From the NCBI GenBank assembly GCA_021775755.1, contig JAJFHE010000075.1, forward strand, positions 1-64,000: 64,000 bases of DNA, written 5' to 3'. The position numbers were made by a program, and so were the translations under genes. The stretch is from Hyphomicrobiales bacterium (lineage in GTDB: Bacteria; Pseudomonadota; Alphaproteobacteria; Rhizobiales; JAJFHB01). Positions 43,904 to 51,477 of the stretch are shown one piece after another; the stretch's first letter is position 1; each line of letters starts with the position of its first letter. Under the pieces are notes generated by a model, which made no database searches, was not told the origin of the DNA, and was given only the letters and a program-made list of their open reading frames with translations.

Positions 43904-43917
43904 TTGACCTAAATCAA
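43904..43917. promoter_or_regulatory. FNR/FixK-type box between ccoN and hemerythrin gene
   Basis: TTGACCTAAATCAA matches TTGAT-N4-ATCAA with one change. It lies 139 bases from the ccoN start and 82 from the divergent hemerythrin start, so it may serve one or both promoters. FNR/FixK control of cbb3 operons is well established. Confidence 0.85.
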
Positions 43918-43998
43918 GATCCATCCGGGAATAGGTCTATAGCGTGTCGGTTTTATAGGGCGCATGTTGTCGCATGTGTTCGTTGAAGGGCGAAACGC

Positions 43999-44595
43999 AT
44001 GAAAAAGAACGGCGGACCATCAAACGGTCCCGGCGGGTCGTTTGTGGGTATCGGGTCGTCCAATCCACTCGATATCATGGCCGAGGAACACCGGTTGCAG
44101 GAGCGGCTGTGCGATGCGCTTGAGCGTCTGGCCGACAGTCTGCCTGACCGGGTCGACAGGTTGCTTGTGGCGACCTTGCTGCCGGCTCTCAAGATCGATC
44201 TGTCGGTTCATGTCGAGGATGAAGAATACGGGCTGTTCCCGCTGTTGCGCGAACGCTCCGAACCTGGCGACAATGTCAGTGAAATTCTCGGCCAGCTCAA
44301 TCAGGAACACTTGACCGACCAGGGATACGCGGAGGAAATCGTTGCCCAGCTGGAGTTGCTGCAGCAAGGGCAGGATCTGCGTAATGCAAACACGTTCGGT
44401 TATATGCTGCGCGGCTTCTTCGAGGGCCAGCGCCGCCACCGTGGCTGGGAGGATGCGGTGGTTCTGCCGCTGGCGCGGCAGCGCCTGGATGCGGACGATC
44501 TTACCACCCTCGCAACGGTTATGGTGTCCAATCGCCGCCGTAAACCTGTCCCCGTTGGCAACGCGGTCCTGTTTGACGGTGTCCGGCGGCGCTGA
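43999..44595 (+). CDS. Hemerythrin HHE-domain protein
   Basis: A 198-residue helical protein with DIMAEEHRLQERLCDAL, SVHVEDEEYGLFPLL and QEHLTDQGYAEEI motifs supplying the His and Glu residues of a di-iron hemerythrin-like site, although the last helix (RRHRGWEDAVVLPLARQRL) is less canonical. GAAGGG precedes the ATG. It is divergent from ccoN with a shared FNR-type box and convergent with fnrL, which suggests expression at low oxygen and a role in binding O2 or NO. Confidence 0.85.
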   Translation: MKKNGGPSNGPGGSFVGIGSSNPLDIMAEEHRLQERLCDALERLADSLPDRVDRLLVATLLPALKIDLSVHVEDEEYGLFPLLRERSEPGDNVSEILGQLNQEHLTDQGYAEEIVAQLELLQQGQDLRNANTFGYMLRGFFEGQRRHRGWEDAVVLPLARQRLDADDLTTLATVMVSNRRRKPVPVGNAVLFDGVRRR

Positions 44596-44619
44596 TCAAC
44601 CGGGTTCGGCGGGCTAAAC

Positions 44620-45375
44620 CTACAGCGCGTCTTCGAGGTCGGCGCGGTTGGCCAGCATATCAATGTCCGGCACCGCGATTTCGCGGTTGTTGATGATGTT
44701 GATGACGCCGTCGGATTTCAGCTTGGTGAAATGCCGGCTGACGGTTTCGATGGTCAGTCCGAGATAGTCGGCGATGTCGGCGCGCGACAGTGGCAGGGCG
44801 AACTGCACGAAATTCATTTCATCAGAGTGTGCGCAGCCGATATTGGGCGCGCGGTGGGCGATCATCAGGAGGAAGCTCGCGACCTTCTCCTGTGCCGTCT
44901 TGCGGCCCAGGAGAAGCATCCACTCGCGTGCTGAATCGAGCTCATCAAGAGTGTTTTCAAACAGGCGGTGCTCCAAATCAGGGAAATCGCCAAGCATGTG
45001 CTCGAAATTGTCGCTCGGAAAACAGCATAGCTCCACGTCGGTGGCGGCTTCCGCGAGGTAAGGGCTTTCACCGCCATAGGCCCGGCCGAGAAAATCAGGC
45101 GCGAACAATAGTCCGACAATCTGCTGGCGGCCGTCGCTCAGTGTTTTTGTGAGCTTGATGACGCCACTTACAATATTGGCAAAAAACTCCGGCTGTTCCT
45201 GATCGGAGAATACTGTTTGTCCCGGTTTGATCTGCCGGGTGCGTGCAATCTGGTTGAGGCGCGCGAGTTCAGCGTCATTCAACGCACCGCACACCGCCTT
45301 GTGGCGGACGGAACATTTCTGGCAACGCTCTATCGGCGCCTGGTCTCGATTCGGAATCATTATCCTGCACTGCAT
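44620..45375 (-). CDS. fnrL: FnrL/FnrN-type oxygen-responsive regulator
   Basis: A Crp/Fnr regulator of about 251 aa that activates low-oxygen genes while its 4Fe-4S cluster is intact. The N-terminal cysteines follow C-x2-C-x7-C (RCQKCSVRHKAVCGAL), the spacing of alphaproteobacterial FnrL/FnrN, with a fourth cysteine in the ELCCFPSD region. The recognition helix SRADIADYLGLTIETVSRHFTKL keeps the Glu-x2-Ser-Arg residues that read TTGA half-sites. Start is uncertain: ATG 45375 (GGGG upstream) is given, with ATG 45360 or TTG 45396 possible. Four matching boxes lie within 12 kb. Confidence 0.92.
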   Translation of the reverse strand: MQCRIMIPNRDQAPIERCQKCSVRHKAVCGALNDAELARLNQIARTRQIKPGQTVFSDQEQPEFFANIVSGVIKLTKTLSDGRQQIVGLLFAPDFLGRAYGGESPYLAEAATDVELCCFPSDNFEHMLGDFPDLEHRLFENTLDELDSAREWMLLLGRKTAQEKVASFLLMIAHRAPNIGCAHSDEMNFVQFALPLSRADIADYLGLTIETVSRHFTKLKSDGVINIINNREIAVPDIDMLANRADLEDAL

Positions 45376-45485
45376 ATGGCCCCGGATGGCCTGCAAATCT
45401 TAATTTATTACGAAACGACCAGAATTCAAAGGCTCGCCGTGCGCCCACAGTGACGCAGCCGAGATACGTTGCCTGCGGGCGGATG

Positions 45486-47006
45486 TCAGGATGGGGATTG
45501 CGGGTCGCGTCGGGCAAAGCCCGTGCGTGCGGTTTTTCGCCAGGGGCCGCGGCCCGAAAGGATGTTCAGATATGCGCCGCATCCGTAGACATACCAGCAC
45601 AGTGACTGAAACATGAAGTTGACCGGGCCGAGTATGTAGAGGCGCCGGCGTTGCGCCAGTGGCGTGTCCGCTTGTACGCGTGCATGGTGGATTTTGAGCA
45701 GAATCAGCGAGATTGCGAACTCAAAGACCCAGCGTGCCGCAACAAGAGCCAGCACCGGCGCTATCCAGGCGGCGCCGCCGGCGATCAATGTGCCCGCGAT
45801 CGTCACGATCGACGCAAGCGCCAGCAGCGGCGACACGGCATCGATGCATTTGATGGTCAGTCCGAACACGCCGAACCATCCGTATCGTGGCCGCAGCACG
45901 CAGCGCCGATAGGTCCAAAGGGTTTCGACGAACCCCTGAAACCACCGGATGCGCTGTTGCAGGAACGAGGTGAGCGTTTCCGGCACAAGCGTAAGGGCAA
46001 CGGCGTTCGGGACCGTAATCAGGCGATACGGCTCGTTCAGCGACAGAAATAGCCTGTGCAGGCGGTAGGAGATTTCATAGTCTTCGGTGAGCGAGGTCTC
46101 GTCGAAACCGCCGCAGGCCTGCAGGGACGCGGTGCGAAACGCGCTGAAACTTCCGGACAACAACAGCTGGCACTGCAGGTTCGACCAGGCAAACCGCCAC
46201 ACAAATCCTGTCGCGTACTCGACCCATTGCAAGCGCACGAGAAGCTGATCGGGCAGGTCTGATATCATCTGGTCCGCAGCACCTGAAGCAACGCCGTTGC
46301 CGGGTTTGACGATCCCACCCGCGGCTGCAACTTCGGGATCTTCCGCCATGGCACGGGCGAGAGTTTCGACAGCGGTTTCCTGCAGCATGCAATCGGCATC
46401 GCAGGTTATGAAAAGCGTCCCGGTCGCGGCCTGCAGTGCAAAGTTTAACGCGCGCGCTTTGCCGGCCCGGGATTGCCGGATCAGGCGAACCTGCGGATGG
46501 CGGGTGCTGCGGTAATAGGCCACCTGCGGACCGGCATCCTTCTGCAAACGATTGCGGCTGGTGTCGGGTTCAAGTTTGAGCCAGAGCGTCAGGAGGTCCG
46601 CCATCCCGTCATCTGAGCCGTCGTCGACAATGATGATCTCGTCGACCGTGACGGTCTGTCTGAGCAGCGAGTTCAGGCAGTCGAGAATAACCGCGTGCTC
46701 GTTGTGGGCGGCAATGGCCACCGTTATGTCCGGTATGCCGGAACACCTGAGCGCCGGCCGGGAGGGTTTCAGCGCGCGCTGTGCGTTGATCAGCATGAAG
46801 CAGGTGAAACAAGCCGCATAGGCAAGGTTCGCCGCCAGGACGATACCGAGTATGTGCGGTTTGCCAGCGGCCTGGTACGCGAGATAGGCGAGTGGAAGCG
46901 CACCACCGAAAAGGCCGACGAGCGCAATAGCCGGTGCAAGGCGTGGCGGTTTGCCGGCGGGTTTGAGCGTCGCGTGCGTAATCTGTTTGCGGCTCGGTTG
47001 CATCAT
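45486..47006 (-). CDS. Membrane processive-type glycosyltransferase family 2
   Basis: A 506-residue GT2 enzyme with two N-terminal membrane segments, the catalytic core and about three C-terminal membrane helices. Core motifs are complete: NEHAVILDCLNSLL with DDGSDDG, DAD in FITCDADCM, TED in SLTEDYEISYRL, and Q-x2-RW in LQQRIRWFQG. That set is typical of processive synthases of beta-linked polymers such as NodC, PgaC and hyaluronan synthase. Product not predictable. Its start overlaps the cytochrome b561 gene by 4 bases, an unusual partner for this enzyme. Confidence 0.88.
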   Translation of the reverse strand: MMQPSRKQITHATLKPAGKPPRLAPAIALVGLFGGALPLAYLAYQAAGKPHILGIVLAANLAYAACFTCFMLINAQRALKPSRPALRCSGIPDITVAIAAHNEHAVILDCLNSLLRQTVTVDEIIIVDDGSDDGMADLLTLWLKLEPDTSRNRLQKDAGPQVAYYRSTRHPQVRLIRQSRAGKARALNFALQAATGTLFITCDADCMLQETAVETLARAMAEDPEVAAAGGIVKPGNGVASGAADQMISDLPDQLLVRLQWVEYATGFVWRFAWSNLQCQLLLSGSFSAFRTASLQACGGFDETSLTEDYEISYRLHRLFLSLNEPYRLITVPNAVALTLVPETLTSFLQQRIRWFQGFVETLWTYRRCVLRPRYGWFGVFGLTIKCIDAVSPLLALASIVTIAGTLIAGGAAWIAPVLALVAARWVFEFAISLILLKIHHARVQADTPLAQRRRLYILGPVNFMFQSLCWYVYGCGAYLNILSGRGPWRKTARTGFARRDPQSPS

Positions 47007-47590
47007 CGCCGCACGGGTTCGTCAGGCACCCAGCCGTTGCGAGAAATAGTGCCCGGCAGCATGCGTGCCATCACGGCGTCGCGGCGCACAAAATGATGGT
47101 GCAAGGCCGCGCTCGCATGCACACAGACGAGTGCAAGAAGGCCATAGGCGGTAAATGTGTGAACGGCTTCCGCCCAGAAATTAATGGCGTCGTTCTTGCC
47201 GAACAGGTCGGGCATTTCCACGATGCCGAACCAGCTTGCGGCAAAGCCACCGGCTTTCGACCCGATGAAGCCGCTGACCGGCATGACGAGCATACAGACA
47301 TAGAGCAGGACATGGCTTGCCCGCGCGATGGTGCGTTGAACGGCCGGGAGGGTGGAGGGAGACGCCGGCGCGGGGCTGAACGAGCGCCATGCAAGCCGTA
47401 GCGCCCAGAGCAGCAGCACCGTCAAGCCCACCGACTTGTGCAGATCGTAAAACAGCCATTTCAACGGGCTAATGGCCAGCCGGTGCATGAACTGCTCAAA
47501 TACATAGTTTGAAAGGATCAGGGCGGCCATGATCCAATGCAGGAACTTGGCGACTGCGCCAAATGTCGTCCGGGAGTTTCTCAAGGCCAT
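47003..47590 (-). CDS. Cytochrome b561 family protein
   Basis: A 195-residue di-heme membrane protein with four membrane segments and heme-ligand histidines in VAKFLHWIMAALIL, WLFYDLHKSVGLTV, TIARASHVLLYVCML and VHTFTAYGLLALVCVHASAALHHHF. These proteins pass electrons from the quinone pool or scavenge superoxide. ATG 47590 starts at MALRNSRTTFG; further upstream in-frame sequence is not family-like. It ends by overlapping the glycosyltransferase gene. Two palindromes lie 60-110 bases upstream. Confidence 0.88.
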   Translation of the reverse strand: MALRNSRTTFGAVAKFLHWIMAALILSNYVFEQFMHRLAISPLKWLFYDLHKSVGLTVLLLWALRLAWRSFSPAPASPSTLPAVQRTIARASHVLLYVCMLVMPVSGFIGSKAGGFAASWFGIVEMPDLFGKNDAINFWAEAVHTFTAYGLLALVCVHASAALHHHFVRRDAVMARMLPGTISRNGWVPDEPVRR

Positions 47591-47647
47591 GGGGGAGGTG
47601 CATCCGTTACGGCGGTGCAGCCAACTAATAGTGCGCAGACAGATTGT

Positions 47648-47667
47648 TCTGTGACCGCGGTTACAGA
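47648..47667. promoter_or_regulatory. Crp-like dyad
   Basis: TCTGTGACCGCGGTTACAGA is a 20-base near-perfect palindrome with one mismatched pair. Its core TGTGA-N6-TTACA differs from the Crp consensus TGTGA-N6-TCACA at one base. It lies 58 bases from the cytochrome b561 start. Confidence 0.65.
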
Positions 47668-47672
47668 CCTGT

Positions 47673-47696
47673 CGCAGTTGTGATGACACAATTGCG
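47673..47696. promoter_or_regulatory. Second dyad beside the Crp-like site
   Basis: CGCAGTTGTG and CACAATTGCG flank ATGA; nine of ten arm positions pair. The core TTGTG-N4-CACAA has the size and symmetry of a Crp/Fnr-type site. It lies in the space divergent between cytochrome b561 and an exported protein. Confidence 0.55.
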
Positions 47697-47820
47697 GGTG
47701 AAATAATGGGTGTGTCGTGTGTGCGGAGGCGCGGTCACGCGAAATTGAGAACCGGGGGGCTTCCGCGCAACGCCCACAACGGATAGCCATTGGGGCAGGA
47801 AACAAGTCGGGTTGAGCATC

Positions 47821-48222
47821 GTGAACCGCAAATCCATTGTCTGGATCGTCACTCTGGCGCTGGTCATGTTGCCATGCGCCAAGATCGCGTCCGCGCTTGC
47901 GGCGGGCGTGGACGAAGCGGTGCATGCCGGCTCGGCGCTTGTCGATGCGGTTGCCGGCGGCGAAGCGGCCGGCGAGGCGGCTCATGACACCCCGCCCTGC
48001 ATGAAGTCCTGCAAACTCGTACCGGCTGTTGTTCACAACGCCGAGACGGTACCCGCCCCGCGATATGATATCGAGCCTGACTTTCACTACGGCGTCATTC
48101 GGGCGGTGTGGCCGGCGACAACGGATCGTTCGCTTGCGCGCAGTCCGCGCGGGCCGCCTGAAACGCAGTTCTGGCTTACCTACCGTGCCGTCTATGCGAT
48201 CACGGCCCGCCTTCTGAATTGA
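47821..48222 (+). CDS. Small exported protein of unknown function
   Basis: A 133-residue protein with an N-terminal signal (KSIVWIVTLALVMLPCAKIASALA), an Ala/Gly-rich stretch and a Cys pair in PPCMKSCKL that could bind metal or form a disulfide. I do not recognise the family. Start is a GTG at 47821 or TTG at 47812; neither has an ideal ribosome site, though AGGA lies upstream. Paired Crp-like dyads lie about 125-170 bases upstream. Confidence 0.55.
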   Translation: MNRKSIVWIVTLALVMLPCAKIASALAAGVDEAVHAGSALVDAVAGGEAAGEAAHDTPPCMKSCKLVPAVVHNAETVPAPRYDIEPDFHYGVIRAVWPATTDRSLARSPRGPPETQFWLTYRAVYAITARLLN

Positions 48223-48352
48223 TTTCTCCGAAATTCTGAACAACCGGTCCGGCGACCCGTCCGCGGGCTCAGTCCCGCACATGTAATGCCCGGCCGGTCA
48301 TGATGCGCCCATGCGGCGCTTCGTTGAAACGAGTTTCGGAGAATGCAAACCA

Positions 48353-48925
48353 ATGAAGTCCCTTTTTTACACCCTTGCGGCCATTCTGCTCTTCTCGGGC
48401 ATTCAGGCGGCATCGGCGAGCGAAGAGATCGTTCGCTATAACTTTACCGCGGAGCGCCCGAATGCATCCCCGCGCTACACCGGAAAACAGGTGGTCGACT
48501 ACGCCAGCGATCACGCGCCGGGAACCATTATTGTCAACACGTCCGAGCGCCGGCTCTACTTCGTTCTGGAAGGCGGAAGGGCGATCCGATACGGCGTTGG
48601 TGTCGGCCGGGAAGGATTTTCCTGGAGCGGTGAATCCCGTCTTGCCCGCAAGGCGGAATGGCCCGCGTGGCGCCCGCCCGCAGCCATGCGGCAGCGCCAG
48701 CCCGAACTTCCCGCCTACATGCCAGGCGGCCCCGACAACCCGCTCGGCGCGCGGGCGCTTTACCTCTATCAGGGCGGTGTGGATACGCTTTACCGCATTC
48801 ACGGCACATCGGAACCGCACACGATCGGGCTTGCGGTGTCGAGCGGGTGCATCCGCATGCTCAATGAAGAGGTCATAGACCTTTACGAGCGTGCGCGTAC
48901 CGGTGCCAAGGTCATTGTGATCTAG
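48353..48925 (+). CDS. L,D-transpeptidase (YkuD/ErfK family)
   Basis: A 190-residue exported enzyme that cross-links peptidoglycan through 3-3 bonds or attaches outer-membrane proteins. It has a signal peptide (LFYTLAAILLFSGIQAASAS) and the YkuD core: PGTIIVNTSERRLYFVLEGG, RIHGTSEPHTIG and the catalytic SSGCIRMLNEEV. All active-site residues (His and Cys) are present. ATG 48353 has GGAGAA upstream. That ribosome site is part of a 10-base segment complementary to one at 48224-48233. Confidence 0.93.
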   Translation: MKSLFYTLAAILLFSGIQAASASEEIVRYNFTAERPNASPRYTGKQVVDYASDHAPGTIIVNTSERRLYFVLEGGRAIRYGVGVGREGFSWSGESRLARKAEWPAWRPPAAMRQRQPELPAYMPGGPDNPLGARALYLYQGGVDTLYRIHGTSEPHTIGLAVSSGCIRMLNEEVIDLYERARTGAKVIVI

Positions 48926-48961
48926 GAGCCGGTGTTTGCGGACGTGCGTCCGGATGCGTCA

Positions 48962-48999
48962 GGTCTCAGATTCCGGCCCTCCAATGTGAATCTCAGACC
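48962..48999. repeat. Inverted repeat upstream of crp/fnr-type gene
   Basis: GGTCTCAGATT (48962-48972) and AATCTCAGACC (48989-48999) pair at 10 of 11 positions across a 16-base spacer. It lies 49 bases before the regulator start and 37 after the L,D-transpeptidase stop, so it could be an operator or a transcription-ending hairpin. Confidence 0.5.
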
Positions 49000-49047
49000 A
49001 GGCCTTCCGGCGCACGATCTGTCCTCTTGATGACAGGAAAGAGTGCC

Positions 49048-49719
49048 ATGACACTCCTTGATGTTCCTTATGACGTGGAGCCACGCATCCCGGCCGTGCA
49101 GAGCGTCCTGCTCAAATGCGCCCGTGACCGCGATGCCCGGCAGGTCTCGTTGCGTGACGGTGAAGCGCTATTTCGCTGCGGCGACACCTGCGACCAGTTC
49201 TTTGTAATGATGTCCGGTGTGTTGCGTGTGCAGGTTGCCTCGCGGAACGGCCGCCAGATTGTGCTCTACCGTGTGCGGCAGGGCGAGCTGTGCATGGCGA
49301 CGACAACCGCGCTGTTTGCCGCGCGCCCGTTTCATGCCGATGGTTTTGCGGAAGCCGGATCGAAGGTCCTGGTGTTGCCGAGATCGCGATTCCAGTCGCT
49401 GATGGCGAATGATGCCGCCTTCCGCGAATTCGTGCTGGGTGCGCTTGGCAAGAGTATCGCAAGTGTGATGGATCTTCTGCAGGATGTGGCGTTTGAAGGT
49501 GTAAACAACCGCCTTGCCCAGTTGCTGCTGGAGCGTAGTGGAACAACGGCTGACGTGCGCGATACGCATGAACGTCTGGCGCTTGAGTTGGGTTCGGCGC
49601 GCGAGGTCGTAAGCCGGCGGCTGAAGGAGTTTGAGCGCGCGGGATGGGTCCGGCTGACGCGGGGTCGCATCGAGGTTCTCGATGCCGGCGCGCTGGAAAG
49701 AATTGAACGCGGCGGGTGA
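49048..49719 (+). CDS. Crp/Fnr-family transcriptional regulator
   Basis: A 223-residue regulator: sensor barrel with LRDGEALFRCGDTCDQFFVMMSGVLRVQVASRNGRQIVLYRV, dimer helix, and a winged helix with HERLALELGSAREVVSRRLKEFERAGWVRL. The N-terminal region has several cysteines but not the FNR spacing. AGGAAAG 8 bases before ATG 49048 supports that start over 49027 or 49030. The motif REVVSRR keeps the Glu-x2-Ser-Arg pattern for TTGA/TGTGA-type half-sites. It may respond to redox or NO; ligand unknown. Confidence 0.87.
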   Translation: MTLLDVPYDVEPRIPAVQSVLLKCARDRDARQVSLRDGEALFRCGDTCDQFFVMMSGVLRVQVASRNGRQIVLYRVRQGELCMATTTALFAARPFHADGFAEAGSKVLVLPRSRFQSLMANDAAFREFVLGALGKSIASVMDLLQDVAFEGVNNRLAQLLLERSGTTADVRDTHERLALELGSAREVVSRRLKEFERAGWVRLTRGRIEVLDAGALERIERGG

Positions 49720-49813
49720 GAGCTTCCCCGCCGATTGCACTTGCAATTGCGCTCGCTGGAAGACATGCATGAGGCAGAATGGGCTCTAGCCGCCAACGTG
49801 GGTTCCGCCTACC

Positions 49814-50341
49814 GTGTCAGACGTAAACATTGAGCGATATACCGACCTTGTCCTGCCGCGCTGGCGCTGCGCCCCGGTGCATGTCGCGTTGCCCGACCGG
49901 CTGACATTGTCCGGCATTACGGACCGATTGCCTGCGAAACTCGAGGCCGATGAGGCCGCAGCCTCGGTGGCGTTCCGCTACGGGATCGATCTCTTCAACA
50001 GCGGCTATTTCTGGGAGGCCCATGAAATATGGGAACCGGTGTGGATGCGGCTGGCACCGAACAGCCGCGAGCGGCTCGCGGCACAGGCTTTCATTCAGGC
50101 GGCCAATGCGTTCTTGAAACTTGCCACCTCGCGGGAGAATGCGTTTCAGCGAGTTGCCGGCGAAGCTGTGCGGCTCGGCCGTGAGGCATGTGCGCGCGGT
50201 TCCGTGGTGCTGGGCGTCGATGTCGAGGCGTGGCTCGGCGCGCTTGAGACGTTTGCAGCGCGGAGTTTGGGCGCGGAAGTAGCGGCGTCGGGTTTCGAGC
50301 CCGGCGGGCTTTCCGGCTTTCCCTACCTGAGATTTGCTTAG
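49814..50341 (+). CDS. DUF309 domain protein
   Basis: A 175-residue protein of the DUF309 family, recognised by FRYGIDLFNSGYFWEAHEIWEPVW followed by QAFIQAANAFLKLATSRE. The family is small, helical and of unknown function. Start is GTG 49814. It converges with boxR and is not evidently part of the box pathway. Confidence 0.83.
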   Translation: MSDVNIERYTDLVLPRWRCAPVHVALPDRLTLSGITDRLPAKLEADEAAASVAFRYGIDLFNSGYFWEAHEIWEPVWMRLAPNSRERLAAQAFIQAANAFLKLATSRENAFQRVAGEAVRLGREACARGSVVLGVDVEAWLGALETFAARSLGAEVAASGFEPGGLSGFPYLRFA

Positions 50342-50362
50342 AGGGGGATCAGCGGCGCGGGA

Positions 50363-51307
50363 TCAACGGCAAATGTAGGGTTTGCACATCTGCACGAGCT
50401 CTGAGAGGCAGTCGCGGGTGTTGCGCCCGGACGTGTCGAGAACGTTGTCGGCGCGTGAGTAGGCTTCCTCGCGTTCGCGCAACAGACCGACGAGATCCTT
50501 CATGGCCTCGTTGCGCCCGGCAATGGGCCGGAGATCGCGCTGATCTATGACCCGCTGCATGTGTTCTTCCGGCGACGCCTTGAGCCACACTGTGTGGAAA
50601 CTCTGATTGAGCAGCTCAAAGCTCTCTTCACTGGCAACAATGCCGCCGCTGGTTTCCAGAATCATGCGTTCGTGCTGCTCGAACAGCGCTTGCAGTGTTT
50701 CAAGCTCAAGCCGGCGGAACACATTGGGCCCCCACAGCTCCATGATCTCGCCCATACCCAGACCGACGCGTTCGGAGACCGCCTGACTGAGGCGGACAAA
50801 GGGCACGTTGGTAAGTTCTGAGAGCTCGGTACCGAGCGTCGTCTTTCCCGCGCCGCGCATCCCGAGCAGCGCCACGCCCTTGAGTTGGCAGTGCGCCTTG
50901 TCGAACCTTTTTGCCAGCAGCTGAAAGGCCTGCTCCTGCTCATCCTCATTGAGGCGTGCGAGCAGTTCCGTCAATGCCGGATTGTCTACGCCGTGGGGGT
51001 TCTCGACCGGCAGTACCGCCGATACCTGTTTGCCGAATTCATGCGTGATGCGATGCAAAATCTGCAGCGATGCATTGGCCTGGCCGTTTTCGAGCTGGCC
51101 CAGATAGCGCTCCGAAATACTGGCGGCAGCGGCGAGATTGCGGCGTGTCATGCCGGCCTCGCGGCGCAGCGCACGGACTTGCTGACCGACCTGGAAACAC
51201 AGCAGTTTGGCCGTCGCACGGCCGCCGTCTTCACGCGTCTCCGCATCGCCGCCCTCCGGCGTGTTTTCGGCGGGTGCAGGAACTATTATGCTTTCCCCTT
51301 GCATCAT
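50363..51307 (-). CDS. boxR: BoxR/BzdR-type repressor: XRE domain fused to shikimate-kinase-like domain
   Basis: A 314-residue regulator. The N-terminal helix-turn-helix of XRE type (VRALRREAGMTRRNLAAAASISERYLGQLENG) binds DNA, and the C-terminal half is a shikimate-kinase-like domain with a Walker A loop (GMRGAGKTT) that in this family senses benzoyl-CoA. It is divergent from boxC, the typical arrangement, and an AT-rich dyad lies in the intergenic space. ATGs at 51307 and 51304 are both possible. Confidence 0.93.
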   Translation of the reverse strand: MMQGESIIVPAPAENTPEGGDAETREDGGRATAKLLCFQVGQQVRALRREAGMTRRNLAAAASISERYLGQLENGQANASLQILHRITHEFGKQVSAVLPVENPHGVDNPALTELLARLNEDEQEQAFQLLAKRFDKAHCQLKGVALLGMRGAGKTTLGTELSELTNVPFVRLSQAVSERVGLGMGEIMELWGPNVFRRLELETLQALFEQHERMILETSGGIVASEESFELLNQSFHTVWLKASPEEHMQRVIDQRDLRPIAGRNEAMKDLVGLLREREEAYSRADNVLDTSGRNTRDCLSELVQMCKPYICR

Positions 51308-51362
51308 ATTTTCCGTTATCTTCGACTAACACAGGGTTCGGTGTCGGAATTGCCGACAGAAA

Positions 51363-51417
51363 GGTATTTATAATGCCTATTTTTATTGATGTCTAGACAC
51401 TAAGGCATTATAATGCG
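51363..51417. promoter_or_regulatory. Candidate BoxR operator: paired AT-rich dyads
   Basis: TTATAATGCCT (51368-51378) and AGGCATTATAA (51403-51413) are exact reverse complements of 11 bases. The right copy also contains the perfect palindrome GCATTATAATGC (51405-51416), and the left copy GGTATTTATAATGCC is a looser match to it. Both lie between divergent boxR and boxC, 61-115 bases before the boxC start. The sequence is far more AT-rich than its surroundings. Confidence 0.7.
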
Positions 51418-51477
51418 AATTAGCGTCGCCGGTGCAGCCCGGCCCACCCGAACATCCGATTTCAGGAAACACGCAAG

